From Gimesia aquarii (GTDB lineage: Bacteria > Planctomycetota > Planctomycetia > Planctomycetales > Planctomycetaceae), in contig NZ_CP037422.1 of the NCBI RefSeq assembly GCF_007748175.1, forward strand, positions 1,094,528 to 1,158,527: DNA of 64,000 bases, read 5' to 3'. Made by a program: the position numbers and the translations under genes. The notes beneath the pieces were generated by a model that saw nothing but the letters and a program-made list of their open reading frames with translations, did not search any database and had not been told where the DNA came from. This document shows positions 8,230 through 16,930 of the stretch, in pieces (the first letter of the stretch is position 1; every line of letters begins with the position of its first letter).

Positions 8230-8664
8230 TCCTTTATTTAAACGCGAGCTTTCTTTGTTGAGTGAGACTCATCATGCCCAATGGCACACACGGGTCAACA
8301 GAAAGATTTGCGCAGTTTTGTCTGAGATGTGGTACGAAATCGCGGTTTGGTTTCACTTGCGGATTCAGAAAGCGTGCTCAAAAGGAGTGACTCGGTACGA
8401 GACATGGAGAACCAGTTCTGGTATTTCAGGTGAAAATGTGGAAAAAACGATGCTTTTTCGCATGCACAAACTGAGGTGGTGCGCGGCGAGCAGTGCTCAG
8501 AAAAACGCGCCTCGCGCGCGCGACGCAGAATCAGGGAGTTTCGAGAACGGCGCGACGACGTCAAGTGCAAAAAATTCACCGGGGTGCCGCACGAAAGGGA
8601 AGAGGAAAACTCGTCGCGAGTGTGTCAAGCGAATCTTAGTGTGGTGGTGATCTTTATGAACTTA
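8230..8664. other. Non-coding or degraded region with local GC-rich patch
   Basis: Open frames exist on both strands here (for example 8213-8650 plus and 8295-8579 minus), but their products are rich in Arg, Ser, Cys and Trp with no recognisable domain, no ribosome binding site and mutually exclusive frames. I consider them spurious. The patch around 8475-8560 is rich in CGCG runs, unlike the flanking AT-rich DNA, and may be a remnant of transferred DNA. Confidence 0.4.
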
Positions 8665-10008
8665 TTAAACCAGTTCACGCATGACCTTATACGCATTATT
8701 GTCAACCAGATAACGAGGCCGTCCTTGCAGATCGGTGACGGTGGTCGTTTCCACGTTGATTCCCAGATTGTGATACAGGGTGGCAAAGACTTCCTGGAAA
8801 TGGACCGGACGGTCTTCTGCGTATTCGCCCAATCTGTTGGTCGAACCGATGACCTGCCCCGTCTTCATGCCGCCACCGGCCAGGAGCGCGGTCGAGACAC
8901 GCGGCCAATGATCGCGGCCTGCATTCGGATTGATCTTGGGAGTCCGTCCGAATTCACCCCAGACAACAACGGTCACATCGTCGAGCATGCCTCGATTTTC
9001 AAGGTCTTCGATCAACGCGGTGACCCCCTGATCCAACATTGGCATGTCCTGTCGTCCGCGTTTGAAGTTGCCGCCATGCCAGTCCCAGCGACTGAAGGCA
9101 AGCGTCACGCAGCGGGCACCCGCTTCGATCAAGCGACGGGCGGTCAAGAAATCATCAAGCAGTTTCGGTCCACCGTCGGCGGCTTTTTTCGCGGTTCCTC
9201 TGCCATAGCGATCGCGGAGTTTCTGATCTTCTTTTGTGATGTCTAATGCATCCGCCAACTTACTGGAGGTTAAGATGCCGAACGCCTGCTCTGTAAATGA
9301 ATCGAGACCTTTCATCATTCCCGAAGCATCGACCTGGCTGCGGAAACGATCGAGTGAACCGAGCACCTGTTTCCGATTGTCGAGACGATCCAGGGTAATG
9401 CCGTTGAGCGTCATGTCTGCCATGCCTTCGCCGTTGGGGCGGAAGGGCGCGTGTGACAAGCCAAGAAAACCGGGCTCGCCGGCACGTGACCAGGGCATGT
9501 GGCCCATTTTGGGAGACAGCCCGAGGAACGCAGGTACCGCAGGATCAACGGCTCCATATTTATGTGAAAGTACAGATCCCAAACAAGGCCAACCGCCGAG
9601 TGGCTGGTTATTGAAACGTTGGCCGGAGAGACACTGGAATGCATCGTGCCGTCCGTCCGAACCAACCATAGAACGAATGAAAGCAAACTTGTCGGCCATT
9701 TGTGCCATGCGCGGAAATTGATCGCCAATTTCAATGCCGGAGACGTTGGTTTGAATCGCGTTGAATTCGCCACGGATTTCACTGGGCGCGTCAACTTTAA
9801 TATCCCACATATCCTGATGAGGAGGGCCACCGGGCAAGAAGATCATAATGATCCCCTTGTGTTGTTTCTTTTGCGGCGTTGCTGATTCGGCCTGGAGCAA
9901 CTGTGGAAGAGACATTCCGCCTAAAGCAAGACCACCAATCTGCAGAAAATTTCTGCGAGTGATCCGATCACAAAATTGACTTTTCTGAGAACCCAAGATC
10001 TTCAGCAT
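8665..10008 (-). CDS. DUF1501 family Tat-exported protein
   Basis: A 447-residue member of the DUF1501 family, which belongs to the alkaline phosphatase/sulfatase-like superfamily. The N-terminus has a twin-arginine signal ([16 protein letters not shown], residues about 17-32). Family landmarks are [13 protein letters not shown] near residue 57, [36 protein letters not shown] near residue 353, and GRDHWPR. In planctomycetes these genes usually sit beside DUF1549/DUF1553 cytochrome-like partners in polysaccharide-degradation-type clusters. Here no such partner is present within the window. Substrate unknown. Confidence 0.9.
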   Translation of the reverse strand: MLKILGSQKSQFCDRITRRNFLQIGGLALGGMSLPQLLQAESATPQKKQHKGIIMIFLPGGPPHQDMWDIKVDAPSEIRGEFNAIQTNVSGIEIGDQFPRMAQMADKFAFIRSMVGSDGRHDAFQCLSGQRFNNQPLGGWPCLGSVLSHKYGAVDPAVPAFLGLSPKMGHMPWSRAGEPGFLGLSHAPFRPNGEGMADMTLNGITLDRLDNRKQVLGSLDRFRSQVDASGMMKGLDSFTEQAFGILTSSKLADALDITKEDQKLRDRYGRGTAKKAADGGPKLLDDFLTARRLIEAGARCVTLAFSRWDWHGGNFKRGRQDMPMLDQGVTALIEDLENRGMLDDVTVVVWGEFGRTPKINPNAGRDHWPRVSTALLAGGGMKTGQVIGSTNRLGEYAEDRPVHFQEVFATLYHNLGINVETTTVTDLQGRPRYLVDNNAYKVMRELV

Positions 10009-10146
10009 GGTTTCAGGTCTCCAAATTCAACACGGTGGGATGTTTAAAGGTAGGGATGACTAGCTATTTGGTATCCATCTCAACAAATCTAGTTAGCCAT
10101 ATAAAAATATCGGCGAACCTTTATGAATTAGTATAGACGATTTTGA

Positions 10147-10884
10147 TTAGAAATCCAGCGCAGATTGTAAGATGTGTATAATTTGTCCAGTATTATTCCT
10201 ATATTCGGAAACGTCGATGCGGGGTATCTCAGGCAGCGATTCAAAGCTGGTATCTGACTTCTCAGTGTCGAACCAGGCAATCAAAGTGGGGGTCATCGAT
10301 TGGGGAGTGGTTTCTGAGGCTTCCCAATGACAAAAAGCCACTTGAGGATAATGTCGTTTTAATTCTTGAATGATGGCCGCAGTTTCTTCAGCAGGTAAGC
10401 CAGCCAGTGAGAACACGAAGGGCCGTTTCAGCAAACGTTGTTGTAGTTTTTTGATCGTCACTTTTTTAATGGGGTGTATGACTTCGGGAGCGATTTCTGT
10501 AAGTGGGTCGAGTACAAAACGGCGATACCAGAACGCGGGATGAGGAATCAGCAAGCCCGCGGTTTCTAAAACAACTTGATCGTAGAGGAGGAGATCCAGA
10601 TCGAGTGTACGCGCACTCCAACGGACTTCCCGAGTGCGGCCCATTTCTGTTTCCACGGTCTGTAATTCTGCCAGCATCGCTTCGGGTGAAAGCGTCGTCT
10701 TCAGATGTGCGGCCCCGTTTAAAAAGGTATCATTGGTTTGATTGCCTACAGGTGCCGTCTCAATCCATTGACTGGTCTTGATCAGTGAGACCTCAGGATG
10801 CTGGTTGAGTCGATCCAGCGCATGGGCAAAGGTTTCCCGCACGTTTCCCTGATTTCCTCCCAAAGCGATAAAGCAGTCAGGCAT
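10147..10884 (-). CDS. folK: 2-amino-4-hydroxy-6-hydroxymethyldihydropteridine diphosphokinase
   Basis: HPPK transfers pyrophosphate from ATP to 6-hydroxymethyl-7,8-dihydropterin in folate synthesis, in the cytoplasm. The first 160 residues match the enzyme: FIALGGNQGN at the start, W-x-ETAPVGN-x-x-x-DTFLN (substrate loop), and the signature RWSARTLDLDLLLYD (residues about 89-103) with the paired catalytic/metal aspartates, then IPHPAFWYRRFVLDPL. The protein is 245 residues, some 85 longer than typical HPPK. The C-terminal extension has no recognised motif. It is a single gene with about 140 bp to DUF1501 and 260 bp to the Flp pilin. Confidence 0.93.
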   Translation of the reverse strand: MPDCFIALGGNQGNVRETFAHALDRLNQHPEVSLIKTSQWIETAPVGNQTNDTFLNGAAHLKTTLSPEAMLAELQTVETEMGRTREVRWSARTLDLDLLLYDQVVLETAGLLIPHPAFWYRRFVLDPLTEIAPEVIHPIKKVTIKKLQQRLLKRPFVFSLAGLPAEETAAIIQELKRHYPQVAFCHWEASETTPQSMTPTLIAWFDTEKSDTSFESLPEIPRIDVSEYRNNTGQIIHILQSALDF

Positions 10885-11088
10885 ACCAGTTCTCTGAACC
10901 TGGAAATGAGTGGTTTTGTTCTACGATAGCTGTTTCATCAGTCAACGAATCAGTGTAATTCCAGAAAACACGGGTTTCAACAAGCTCTGCGCAATTAATA
11001 AAGAGATCGCACAGAACTCACACTGAGAGGTGAGACAAACATCTTTTCGATCGAAACAAGATGGCAGGCAGAACGTCGTCCACTTGAA

Positions 11089-11259
11089 TCAGCCGTGATT
11101 TTCCAGTTCTGTCTTGGCATTTTCAAACATGGAATTCGTTTGATTTCCGACAGCGGCGATTCCAGCGATACAAGCCATCAATATCGCGGCCAACATGACA
11201 GCATACTCTACAGAGGTCGGACCATCTTCTTCACGAATAAAACGTTTCAGAAATTTCAT
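11089..11259 (-). CDS. Flp/Fap-type small pilin
   Basis: A 56-residue protein reading MKFLKRFIREEDGPTSVEYA, then a hydrophobic helix (VMLAAILMACIAGIAAVG) and a short Asn-rich tail. This is the classic Flp/Fap pilin: a basic leader, the EDG-x-T-S/A-VEYA motif around the prepilin processing site, and one transmembrane helix. The start is supported by a good ribosome binding site (GAGAGG about 8 nt upstream). Flp pilins are assembled by tad systems. No tad ATPase, CpaB or TadV gene is present in this window, so it is an orphan locus here. The 180-nt open frame on the opposite strand is a shadow. Confidence 0.92.
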   Translation of the reverse strand: MKFLKRFIREEDGPTSVEYAVMLAAILMACIAGIAAVGNQTNSMFENAKTELENHG

Positions 11260-11644
11260 ATCTACGACCTCTCAAACAAACAGGAATATGGTGTATCATC
11301 GCCAGCCGACATCATGAGCACGACGCTGGCGTAATTTCTCTGTCAAAGTGCCTTCGCTATACATTAAATCTACCTCATGTTTGAAATCGGTCTCGGTAAA
11401 ATTTGGAAAAGTTGTTATAAAATTATGGAAATCCGGATCGAATTCCGATTTTTCCAGGGGGAATTTCCGGGATTGTCTGTTGGGACTCTCTTCAGACTGG
11501 CATAATCGTCGATTCCCTGTCACAATAAGCGGCACAGCGTGGCTCCCAATTTCTGAATGATCAGAAGCAGACAGGAGTTAGGTCTGTAGGAATCGTTTCG
11601 TTTCTCCCCATTTTATGAACTCTATTGGATAGGATACAATTGTT
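11260..11644. other. Divergent intergenic region between the Flp pilin and infA
   Basis: A 385-bp gap that must contain the outward-facing promoters of the pilin gene (minus) and infA (plus). The minus-strand frame at 11296-11535 has no recognisable domain or start signal and I treat it as spurious. No clear terminator or palindrome stands out. Confidence 0.5.
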
Positions 11645-11863
11645 ATGGCCAAAGAAGAGGCCATTGAAGTCGAAGGTACAGTGACAGAAGCACTGGCAAA
11701 TACTCAATTTCGAGTAGAACTGGAAAACGGTCACCAGGTTCTGGCTCACGTGGCAGGTAAGATGCGAAAACACTTTATCCGGATTGTTCCCGGAGATAAA
11801 GTGGTTGTTGAAGTCTCGCCTTACGATCTGAACCGTGGACGTATTGTCTATCGAGAACGATAG
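11645..11863 (+). CDS. infA: Translation initiation factor IF-1
   Basis: A 72-residue protein covering the whole of IF-1, a single S1/OB-fold domain that binds the ribosomal A site during initiation with IF-2 and IF-3. Diagnostic sequence: [53 protein letters not shown] and GRIVYRER at the end. Length and motifs are typical. It is transcribed alone here and not in a ribosomal-protein operon, with about 140 bp before rnhA on the same strand. Confidence 0.98.
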   Translation: MAKEEAIEVEGTVTEALANTQFRVELENGHQVLAHVAGKMRKHFIRIVPGDKVVVEVSPYDLNRGRIVYRER

Positions 11864-11969
11864 TCGGCACGCATCTGCCATCCGTTCTTTTCCCATACGA
11901 AGTGCAGATTCATTCACTCGTTCGATGTGATTCTTTGCTTAATTAATTCTGTACTCGTGTGACATTCGT

Positions 11970-11975
11970 TATAAT
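11970..11975 (+). promoter_or_regulatory. Candidate -10 element upstream of rnhA
   Basis: A perfect TATAAT lies 28 bp before the rnhA ATG. That would give a short leader of about 20 nt. No good -35 hexamer is found at 16-18 bp, so the assignment is tentative. Confidence 0.35.
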
Positions 11976-12003
11976 CTCCTTGTGAAACCTGCGCCGTAAT
12001 ATT

Positions 12004-12498
12004 ATGCCAGATCAGTCAGCGAATACGGAGCCGCTTCCCTTTGTGCAAATCTATACCGATGGTGCCTGCCGAGGGAACCCGGGACCAGGAGGTTGGGGAA
12101 TTATTCTGCGACATCCCTCTACCGGGACCGAGAAAGAGTTTTCCGGGGGAGAAGCTGTTACCACCAATAACCAAATGGAATTGCAGGCGGTGATTTCTGG
12201 CCTGGAATTACTGACGCGCACTTCACGAGTCGAAATTATTACGGACAGCGTTTATGTGGCAAAAGGATCTCAAGAATGGATGCCAAACTGGAAAAAAAAT
12301 AACTGGAGACGCCGCGAAGGCAAGAGTTGGAAACCAGTGAAAAATGAAGAACTCTGGCGAAAACTAGATACACTGCTGGAGCAGCATGAAGTCAAGTTCA
12401 CCACAATTAAAGGCCACAGTGGTCATCCGGAAAACGAACGTTGCGATGAACTGGCGGTTGACTACGCGTTGAAACTGCAGAATCAGTCTGATTTGTAA
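12004..12498 (+). CDS. rnhA: Ribonuclease HI
   Basis: A 164-residue enzyme that cleaves the RNA strand of RNA-DNA hybrids. The catalytic acidic residues are in place: Asp in YTDGACRGNPGPGGWG (residues 17-32), Glu in NNQMELQAVISGL, Asp in ITDSVYVAKG and Asp in NERCDELAVDYA, with the conserved His in KGHSGHPENE. The basic handle W-x-x-NNWRRREGKSW is also present. It is 20 bp upstream of recG on the same strand, so the two hybrid/R-loop processing enzymes probably form an operon. Confidence 0.97.
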   Translation: MPDQSANTEPLPFVQIYTDGACRGNPGPGGWGIILRHPSTGTEKEFSGGEAVTTNNQMELQAVISGLELLTRTSRVEIITDSVYVAKGSQEWMPNWKKNNWRRREGKSWKPVKNEELWRKLDTLLEQHEVKFTTIKGHSGHPENERCDELAVDYALKLQNQSDL

Positions 12499-12518
12499 CC
12501 ATATGGTTCCGGAAAACG

Positions 12519-14594
12519 ATGAGCGAATCCCCTCTGGAAACTCCTGTTCAATTTCTTAATGGAGTAGGGCCAGAACGCGCCGAGTTACTGCACAGAATCG
12601 GGATTCAAACGGTTGAAGACCTGCTCTGGCATTTGCCACGCAGTGTACTCGACCTGACGGACGTTCGTCCCGTGAACGAACTGGAAGATGATCAGGTTGC
12701 ATCGGTTTGTGGAAAAGTGGTCGACCTTGATGCCCGCACGATTTCCCGAGGCCGTACGATTACTTCAATCCTCCTGGATTGTGGCGACGGTTTTTTGAAG
12801 GGAACCTGGTTCAATCAACCCTGGGTGATCAAGCGTTTCTTCCAAGGTCAGTTATTGATGTTTTCTGGCAAAGCCAAAAAGCGTTCCGGAAAATGGGAGA
12901 TGTCTCATCCTCAATATCAGGTATTGGAAGAAGATCTGGATAATCCTCAAGGCTTAATTTTACCCAAATACAGTCTGACCGAGGGACTCAAGATGTACCA
13001 GATCAGACGTCTGATCCGCGCGGTCGTCGATGAATACGCGCATCTGATCCCCGATTATTTACCGGAAGCGTTTTTGCAGGAACAATCACTGACTCCCCTG
13101 TCGCAAGCGGTGATTCAAATGCACAAACCTCAAACGATGGAAGAATATCATGCCGGCGTACATCGGCTGATCTATGATGATCTTTTAGAATTTCAGTTGG
13201 CACTGGCCATGCGCCGCCGACTCTGGACCTGTGTGGATAATGCACCACTCTTGAAGGTGACCGCCAAGGTCGATGCTCGAATCCGTCGGCTCTTTCCTTA
13301 TGACTTAACAGACGGGCAAAACCAGGCGATTCAGGAAGTCAGCGACGATTTGGGATCGGGCCGGGCCATGCATCGCATGCTGCAGGCCGATGTGGGCGCG
13401 GGGAAAACGGCAATCGCGATTTACGCCATGCTGTCAACGATTGCCGGTGGTTATCAAGCGGTACTCATGGCACCGACTGAATTACTGGCTGTGCAGCACT
13501 GGGAGACGATCAACGAAATTTTAAAAGAGAGCCGCGTGAAACGCTGCCTGCTCACGGGCAGCTTATCAGCTTCAGAACGTAAAGCGACATTGGAACAGAT
13601 TGAATCCGGTGAGCAGCAACTGATTATCGGCACGCAGGCCGTTGTGCAAAAAGATGTGAAGTATCACGATCTTGGACTGGTCATTATTGATGAGCAGCAT
13701 AAGTTTGGCGTGATGCAACGCGCTCACTTTACGAGCGATCAAAATACGCCTCACATGCTGGTGATGACGGCGACACCGATTCCACGTAGCCTCTGCATGA
13801 CTCAGTTTGGAGAACTGGATATCTCCGTCGTTACCGAGTTACCCCCCGGTCGGCAGCCAGTGATCACAAGTCGCGTTTCTACGAATCCGCAACGTAAAAA
13901 AGCATGGGACTTTTTACGAGCCCAAATTGCAACGGGCAGACAAGCTTATATTGTATGTCCGAGCATAGAATCGGGTGATGAACAAAATCGTCGTTTTAGT
14001 GCAGAAGAAGTTTATCGTAGACTTCAGAAAAGCGAACTCGCTTCGGTTTCAATCGGATTAGTACACGGTCAGATCGACCGTGAAGAACGTGCGGAAATTA
14101 TGAGCCAGTTTCATCAGGGAGACATCCAGGTTCTGGTTTCCACAACGGTTGTCGAGGTGGGGGTTGATGTTCCTAACGCCACATTGATGGTGATTCTACA
14201 AGCTGACCGCTTTGGTTTATCGCAACTTCATCAACTACGAGGACGGGTCGGACGCGGGGTACATCAGGGAAACTGTTTTCTCTTTTCTTATACCGAAAGT
14301 GAGGATGCACTAAAACGACTTTCCGCGATGGAAGAGACAAACGATGGATTCAAGATCGCCGAAGCCGATTTTCAAACGCGTGGTCCCGGTGATATTTTTG
14401 GAACGAGACAGCATGGAGAATTGCCCTTACGTGTGGCTGACCTGCGTAGAGATGAGGCAATATTGCACGAAACGCGCGAAGTGGCTTTGCGTCTGGTAGA
14501 AAAAGGAGAATTCGACCAACCCCGATTTGCGCCATTAAAAGTTCGCGTACTGGAACGATTTGGCCAATTGATGGACCTGGGACAGAGTGGCTAA
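12519..14594 (+). CDS. recG: ATP-dependent DNA helicase RecG
   Basis: A 691-residue SF2 helicase that remodels stalled replication forks, Holliday junctions and R-loops. The N-terminal wedge/OB domain (about 1-230) starts with PVQFLNGVGPERAELLHRIG. The helicase core shows Walker A as DVGAGKTAIA (residues about 290-299), DEQH motif II (IIDEQHKFGV), TATPIPRSL motif III, and motif VI QLRGRVGRG near residue 570. The C-terminal DGFKIAEADFQTRGPGDIFGTRQ segment is the RecG-specific hook. Length is typical. It is coupled to rnhA upstream and convergent with the LptF/LptG gene downstream (20 bp). Confidence 0.97.
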   Translation: MSESPLETPVQFLNGVGPERAELLHRIGIQTVEDLLWHLPRSVLDLTDVRPVNELEDDQVASVCGKVVDLDARTISRGRTITSILLDCGDGFLKGTWFNQPWVIKRFFQGQLLMFSGKAKKRSGKWEMSHPQYQVLEEDLDNPQGLILPKYSLTEGLKMYQIRRLIRAVVDEYAHLIPDYLPEAFLQEQSLTPLSQAVIQMHKPQTMEEYHAGVHRLIYDDLLEFQLALAMRRRLWTCVDNAPLLKVTAKVDARIRRLFPYDLTDGQNQAIQEVSDDLGSGRAMHRMLQADVGAGKTAIAIYAMLSTIAGGYQAVLMAPTELLAVQHWETINEILKESRVKRCLLTGSLSASERKATLEQIESGEQQLIIGTQAVVQKDVKYHDLGLVIIDEQHKFGVMQRAHFTSDQNTPHMLVMTATPIPRSLCMTQFGELDISVVTELPPGRQPVITSRVSTNPQRKKAWDFLRAQIATGRQAYIVCPSIESGDEQNRRFSAEEVYRRLQKSELASVSIGLVHGQIDREERAEIMSQFHQGDIQVLVSTTVVEVGVDVPNATLMVILQADRFGLSQLHQLRGRVGRGVHQGNCFLFSYTESEDALKRLSAMEETNDGFKIAEADFQTRGPGDIFGTRQHGELPLRVADLRRDEAILHETREVALRLVEKGEFDQPRFAPLKVRVLERFGQLMDLGQSG

Positions 14595-14614
14595 GTCTCG
14601 AAAGCGCAAGTGAA

Positions 14615-15742
14615 CTAAGTCCACACACGATTCGAAAACCAGGCGGCGAGCGTTCCACTTGTAATCACAGGAAACCAGGCAGCTTGATCTGGTGTGATCA
14701 TCCTGGAACTTCCCAGATAAAAAAAGCATTGAGAAATGGCAAACAGTCCGCCCATGACACACGAACAAATAGCGATATTCAAAATCTGACTACGACTCTC
14801 TTTGCGAAGCACAAACGGAATCGAAACCATCACGGCAATCAGATTCATAAGAGGGCTGGTTAACCGAGAATGCAAATCCATCGTCTGTTTTCGGATGGAG
14901 AGATCACTAAAGGACGGGTTATTGATTCTCGCGATTAACTCAGGGGTTGAGATCAACGAACTGGAATTCCGATTGCATAGTTGATCGCAGCCGACATCAG
15001 ACACAACAAAAACATCGTTTGGATCTTCTCCGGGAAGAATCATTTCTTTTGCGAATTCTGCAATTTCCAGATCATCATACTTTGGTGAGGCATTTTTGAG
15101 TAACCAGCCTCCCGGGGAATCTGGTGTTTTTGCAAAATAGAAAGCGGTTTTCGCTTTAAGTGTTACAAAATCATGTACGGTAGGTTTGGAGAGCACGAAT
15201 TCTGCGTTGGACATTTTCTGTTCTGTGAGGGAGAGCTCCAGCCCGTTAATCATAATCCTTGTACTGAAATCATAAACGGGTTCCACAAATTGAAGACTAT
15301 TACTTGCATCACCACGATTAGCTTGAACTTTATCGGCAATCTTCGGGATTAAAAGCTCCTGGTTTGCGACGACAAAACAGTTGACTGTGATTGTGGCGAA
15401 TGCTAATGGAATTGCCAGTCGGTATGTAGGAATACCTGCTGAAAGAACGGGGTTGAGTTCGCCGTGACGAACCATTAAAGAAAAGACAACAACACCAGAA
15501 AGCACAGTTAGGATTGGACTGATCATATCAAAGAAAATGCTGGATTGATACAAGTAGTGCTGAATCATCACCGCGAGCAAGCTGGTCGACGAATCACTTT
15601 TTACGGCCATTTGAAATTCATCAATATTGGTGAATCCATCAAAGACCATATACAAACCATAGGTCGCCATGAAACCAATAATGAAGACATGGAAATATCG
15701 TTTTAGCAAATAACGGTCGAAGGTTGTGAACACGTTTCCCAA
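14615..15742 (-). CDS. LptF/LptG family permease (YjgP/YjgQ)
   Basis: A 375-residue protein of the LptF/LptG family, the membrane half of the LPS-transport ABC transporter that extracts lipopolysaccharide from the inner membrane. It begins with the typical FDRYLLKRYFHVFIIGFMATYGLYM (first membrane helix), has helices around 60-80 and 100-125, a periplasmic beta-jellyroll region (about 130-280) and three C-terminal helices (about 285-375), with the conserved RHGELNPVLSAG coupling segment (about residue 91). I cannot decide between LptF and LptG. No lptB ATPase gene is adjacent. Confidence 0.88.
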   Translation of the reverse strand: MGNVFTTFDRYLLKRYFHVFIIGFMATYGLYMVFDGFTNIDEFQMAVKSDSSTSLLAVMIQHYLYQSSIFFDMISPILTVLSGVVVFSLMVRHGELNPVLSAGIPTYRLAIPLAFATITVNCFVVANQELLIPKIADKVQANRGDASNSLQFVEPVYDFSTRIMINGLELSLTEQKMSNAEFVLSKPTVHDFVTLKAKTAFYFAKTPDSPGGWLLKNASPKYDDLEIAEFAKEMILPGEDPNDVFVVSDVGCDQLCNRNSSSLISTPELIARINNPSFSDLSIRKQTMDLHSRLTSPLMNLIAVMVSIPFVLRKESRSQILNIAICSCVMGGLFAISQCFFYLGSSRMITPDQAAWFPVITSGTLAAWFSNRVWT

Positions 15743-16182
15743 TCGCTGATTATCGTCAGAGAAGTTGAGCCAGAAGGATGGCTCAGAAAAGCAGGCCGCG
15801 TATTACATCGGAATCAGTCAAATGGGTCAATATCAGGAGAGCCAAACCAGCATGTAAAATGTATACGTATGTGATCTTATTTTCAATTATTGTTTATTTA
15901 GTTCTCGCAGGTGACCAAAGAGATGATTTTTCTGTCTCATGACAAAAAGAGTTTTCATAAGTCATTTTTGAAAATGAACTTGTGTAATACATGAACCTTT
16001 AGAAAGTTTCCAACTATCGACATTTAATTCACGTAGAGAATAATACGAACAGATGGGTTCCCTCAAAATGCAATTTGATTGGAGAGGTTTCTCATCACTT
16101 GAGCATTTTTAAAAGCTATGCTTTTTAAAATAGCAGCTTTTGAATCTACTTGCCGAATTTGATAATTATGAGGGGAAGAGAC
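15743..16182. other. Divergent intergenic region
   Basis: A 440-bp AT-rich gap between the LptF/LptG-like gene (minus) and the DksA/TraR-like gene (plus). No gene, tRNA or strong hairpin is seen. It presumably holds both promoters. Confidence 0.5.
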
Positions 16183-16635
16183 GTGGTACGAAAAGACGCA
16201 ATAGTCAAGTTGCATAAGCAACTGTTAAATAGACGAGATGTACTCAAAAAACTAGTGTCTGGTAGTTCAGAGGGCTCCTCTGCCAGCCGTGCGATTGTAG
16301 AAGACAGCGGCGATGCGGCGATTCGCGAAACCCGTCAGGGGTTAGAGTCTCACTTAGCAGAAATTGAGTCGCAAGAATTAGTGCAGATTCGTCGCGCAAT
16401 TTCACTGATTCAAGAAGGGCGCTACGGTCATTGCGAGGCCTGTAACAAAAATATCCCCATTGCTCGACTTAAGGCAGTTCCGTATACCATGTTTTGCGTC
16501 GATTGTGCGCAAAAGCGCGAATCAATGGGCTTACCCAGTAATGATGTTGGTAGCGATTGGGAGAATGCCTACGAATTTGAAGGTCGGCTTAACGATCAAG
16601 ATGTCAGAATCCATGATTTGGATATGGAAAAATAA
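16183..16635 (+). CDS. DksA/TraR-family C4 zinc-finger protein
   Basis: A 150-residue regulator-like protein. The start is placed at a GTG (16183) because a strong purine-rich ribosome binding site (AGGGGAAGAG) precedes it, and the product then begins MVRKDAIVKLHKQLL, a natural start for a coiled-coil DksA-type protein. The longer TTG/ATG starts lack this. The N-terminal half is helical. The C-terminal half carries an intact four-Cys finger (C-x2-C in HCEACN, C-x2-C in FCVDC, spaced 17) after QEGRYG. DksA proteins bind the RNA polymerase secondary channel and modulate transcription, often with ppGpp. The acidic tip residues typical of DksA cannot be confirmed. Confidence 0.88.
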   Translation: MVRKDAIVKLHKQLLNRRDVLKKLVSGSSEGSSASRAIVEDSGDAAIRETRQGLESHLAEIESQELVQIRRAISLIQEGRYGHCEACNKNIPIARLKAVPYTMFCVDCAQKRESMGLPSNDVGSDWENAYEFEGRLNDQDVRIHDLDMEK

Positions 16636-16930
16636 ACTCTCTTTCCGATATCAGGAAAAGAGGTTCTCTACGACTTGATTGCGAGTTGATCGATCTCTTC
16701 ACAAGCCATTCCATTTTCCATCGATAGTTTGGTTCTGAAAGAGATTGATTTCAATCAGGAGTGTGATCCTTAGCAATGTAGGAAATCACTTCAGCAAATC
16801 TTTATCAATTGCTGGTTTCCTGTATGCAAAATCGTCCGGCAGTTGGCGAAGGAGTGCCTTATTTTGCCGTAGCTAGAAATAGCTGGAATGCAAAAATATC
16901 GGTCCTGGGTCCCGCTGAAAGACTTGCAAA

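Noticed and set aside
8213-8650. Open frames on both strands (145 aa plus, 94 aa minus) in the GC-rich patch
   Set aside because: No start signal, no domain, and Arg/Ser/Cys-rich products. The two frames exclude each other and the composition matches shadow frames.
11296-11535. 79-residue minus-strand frame between the Flp pilin and infA
   Set aside because: No recognisable sequence or ribosome binding site. It lies in the expected promoter region.
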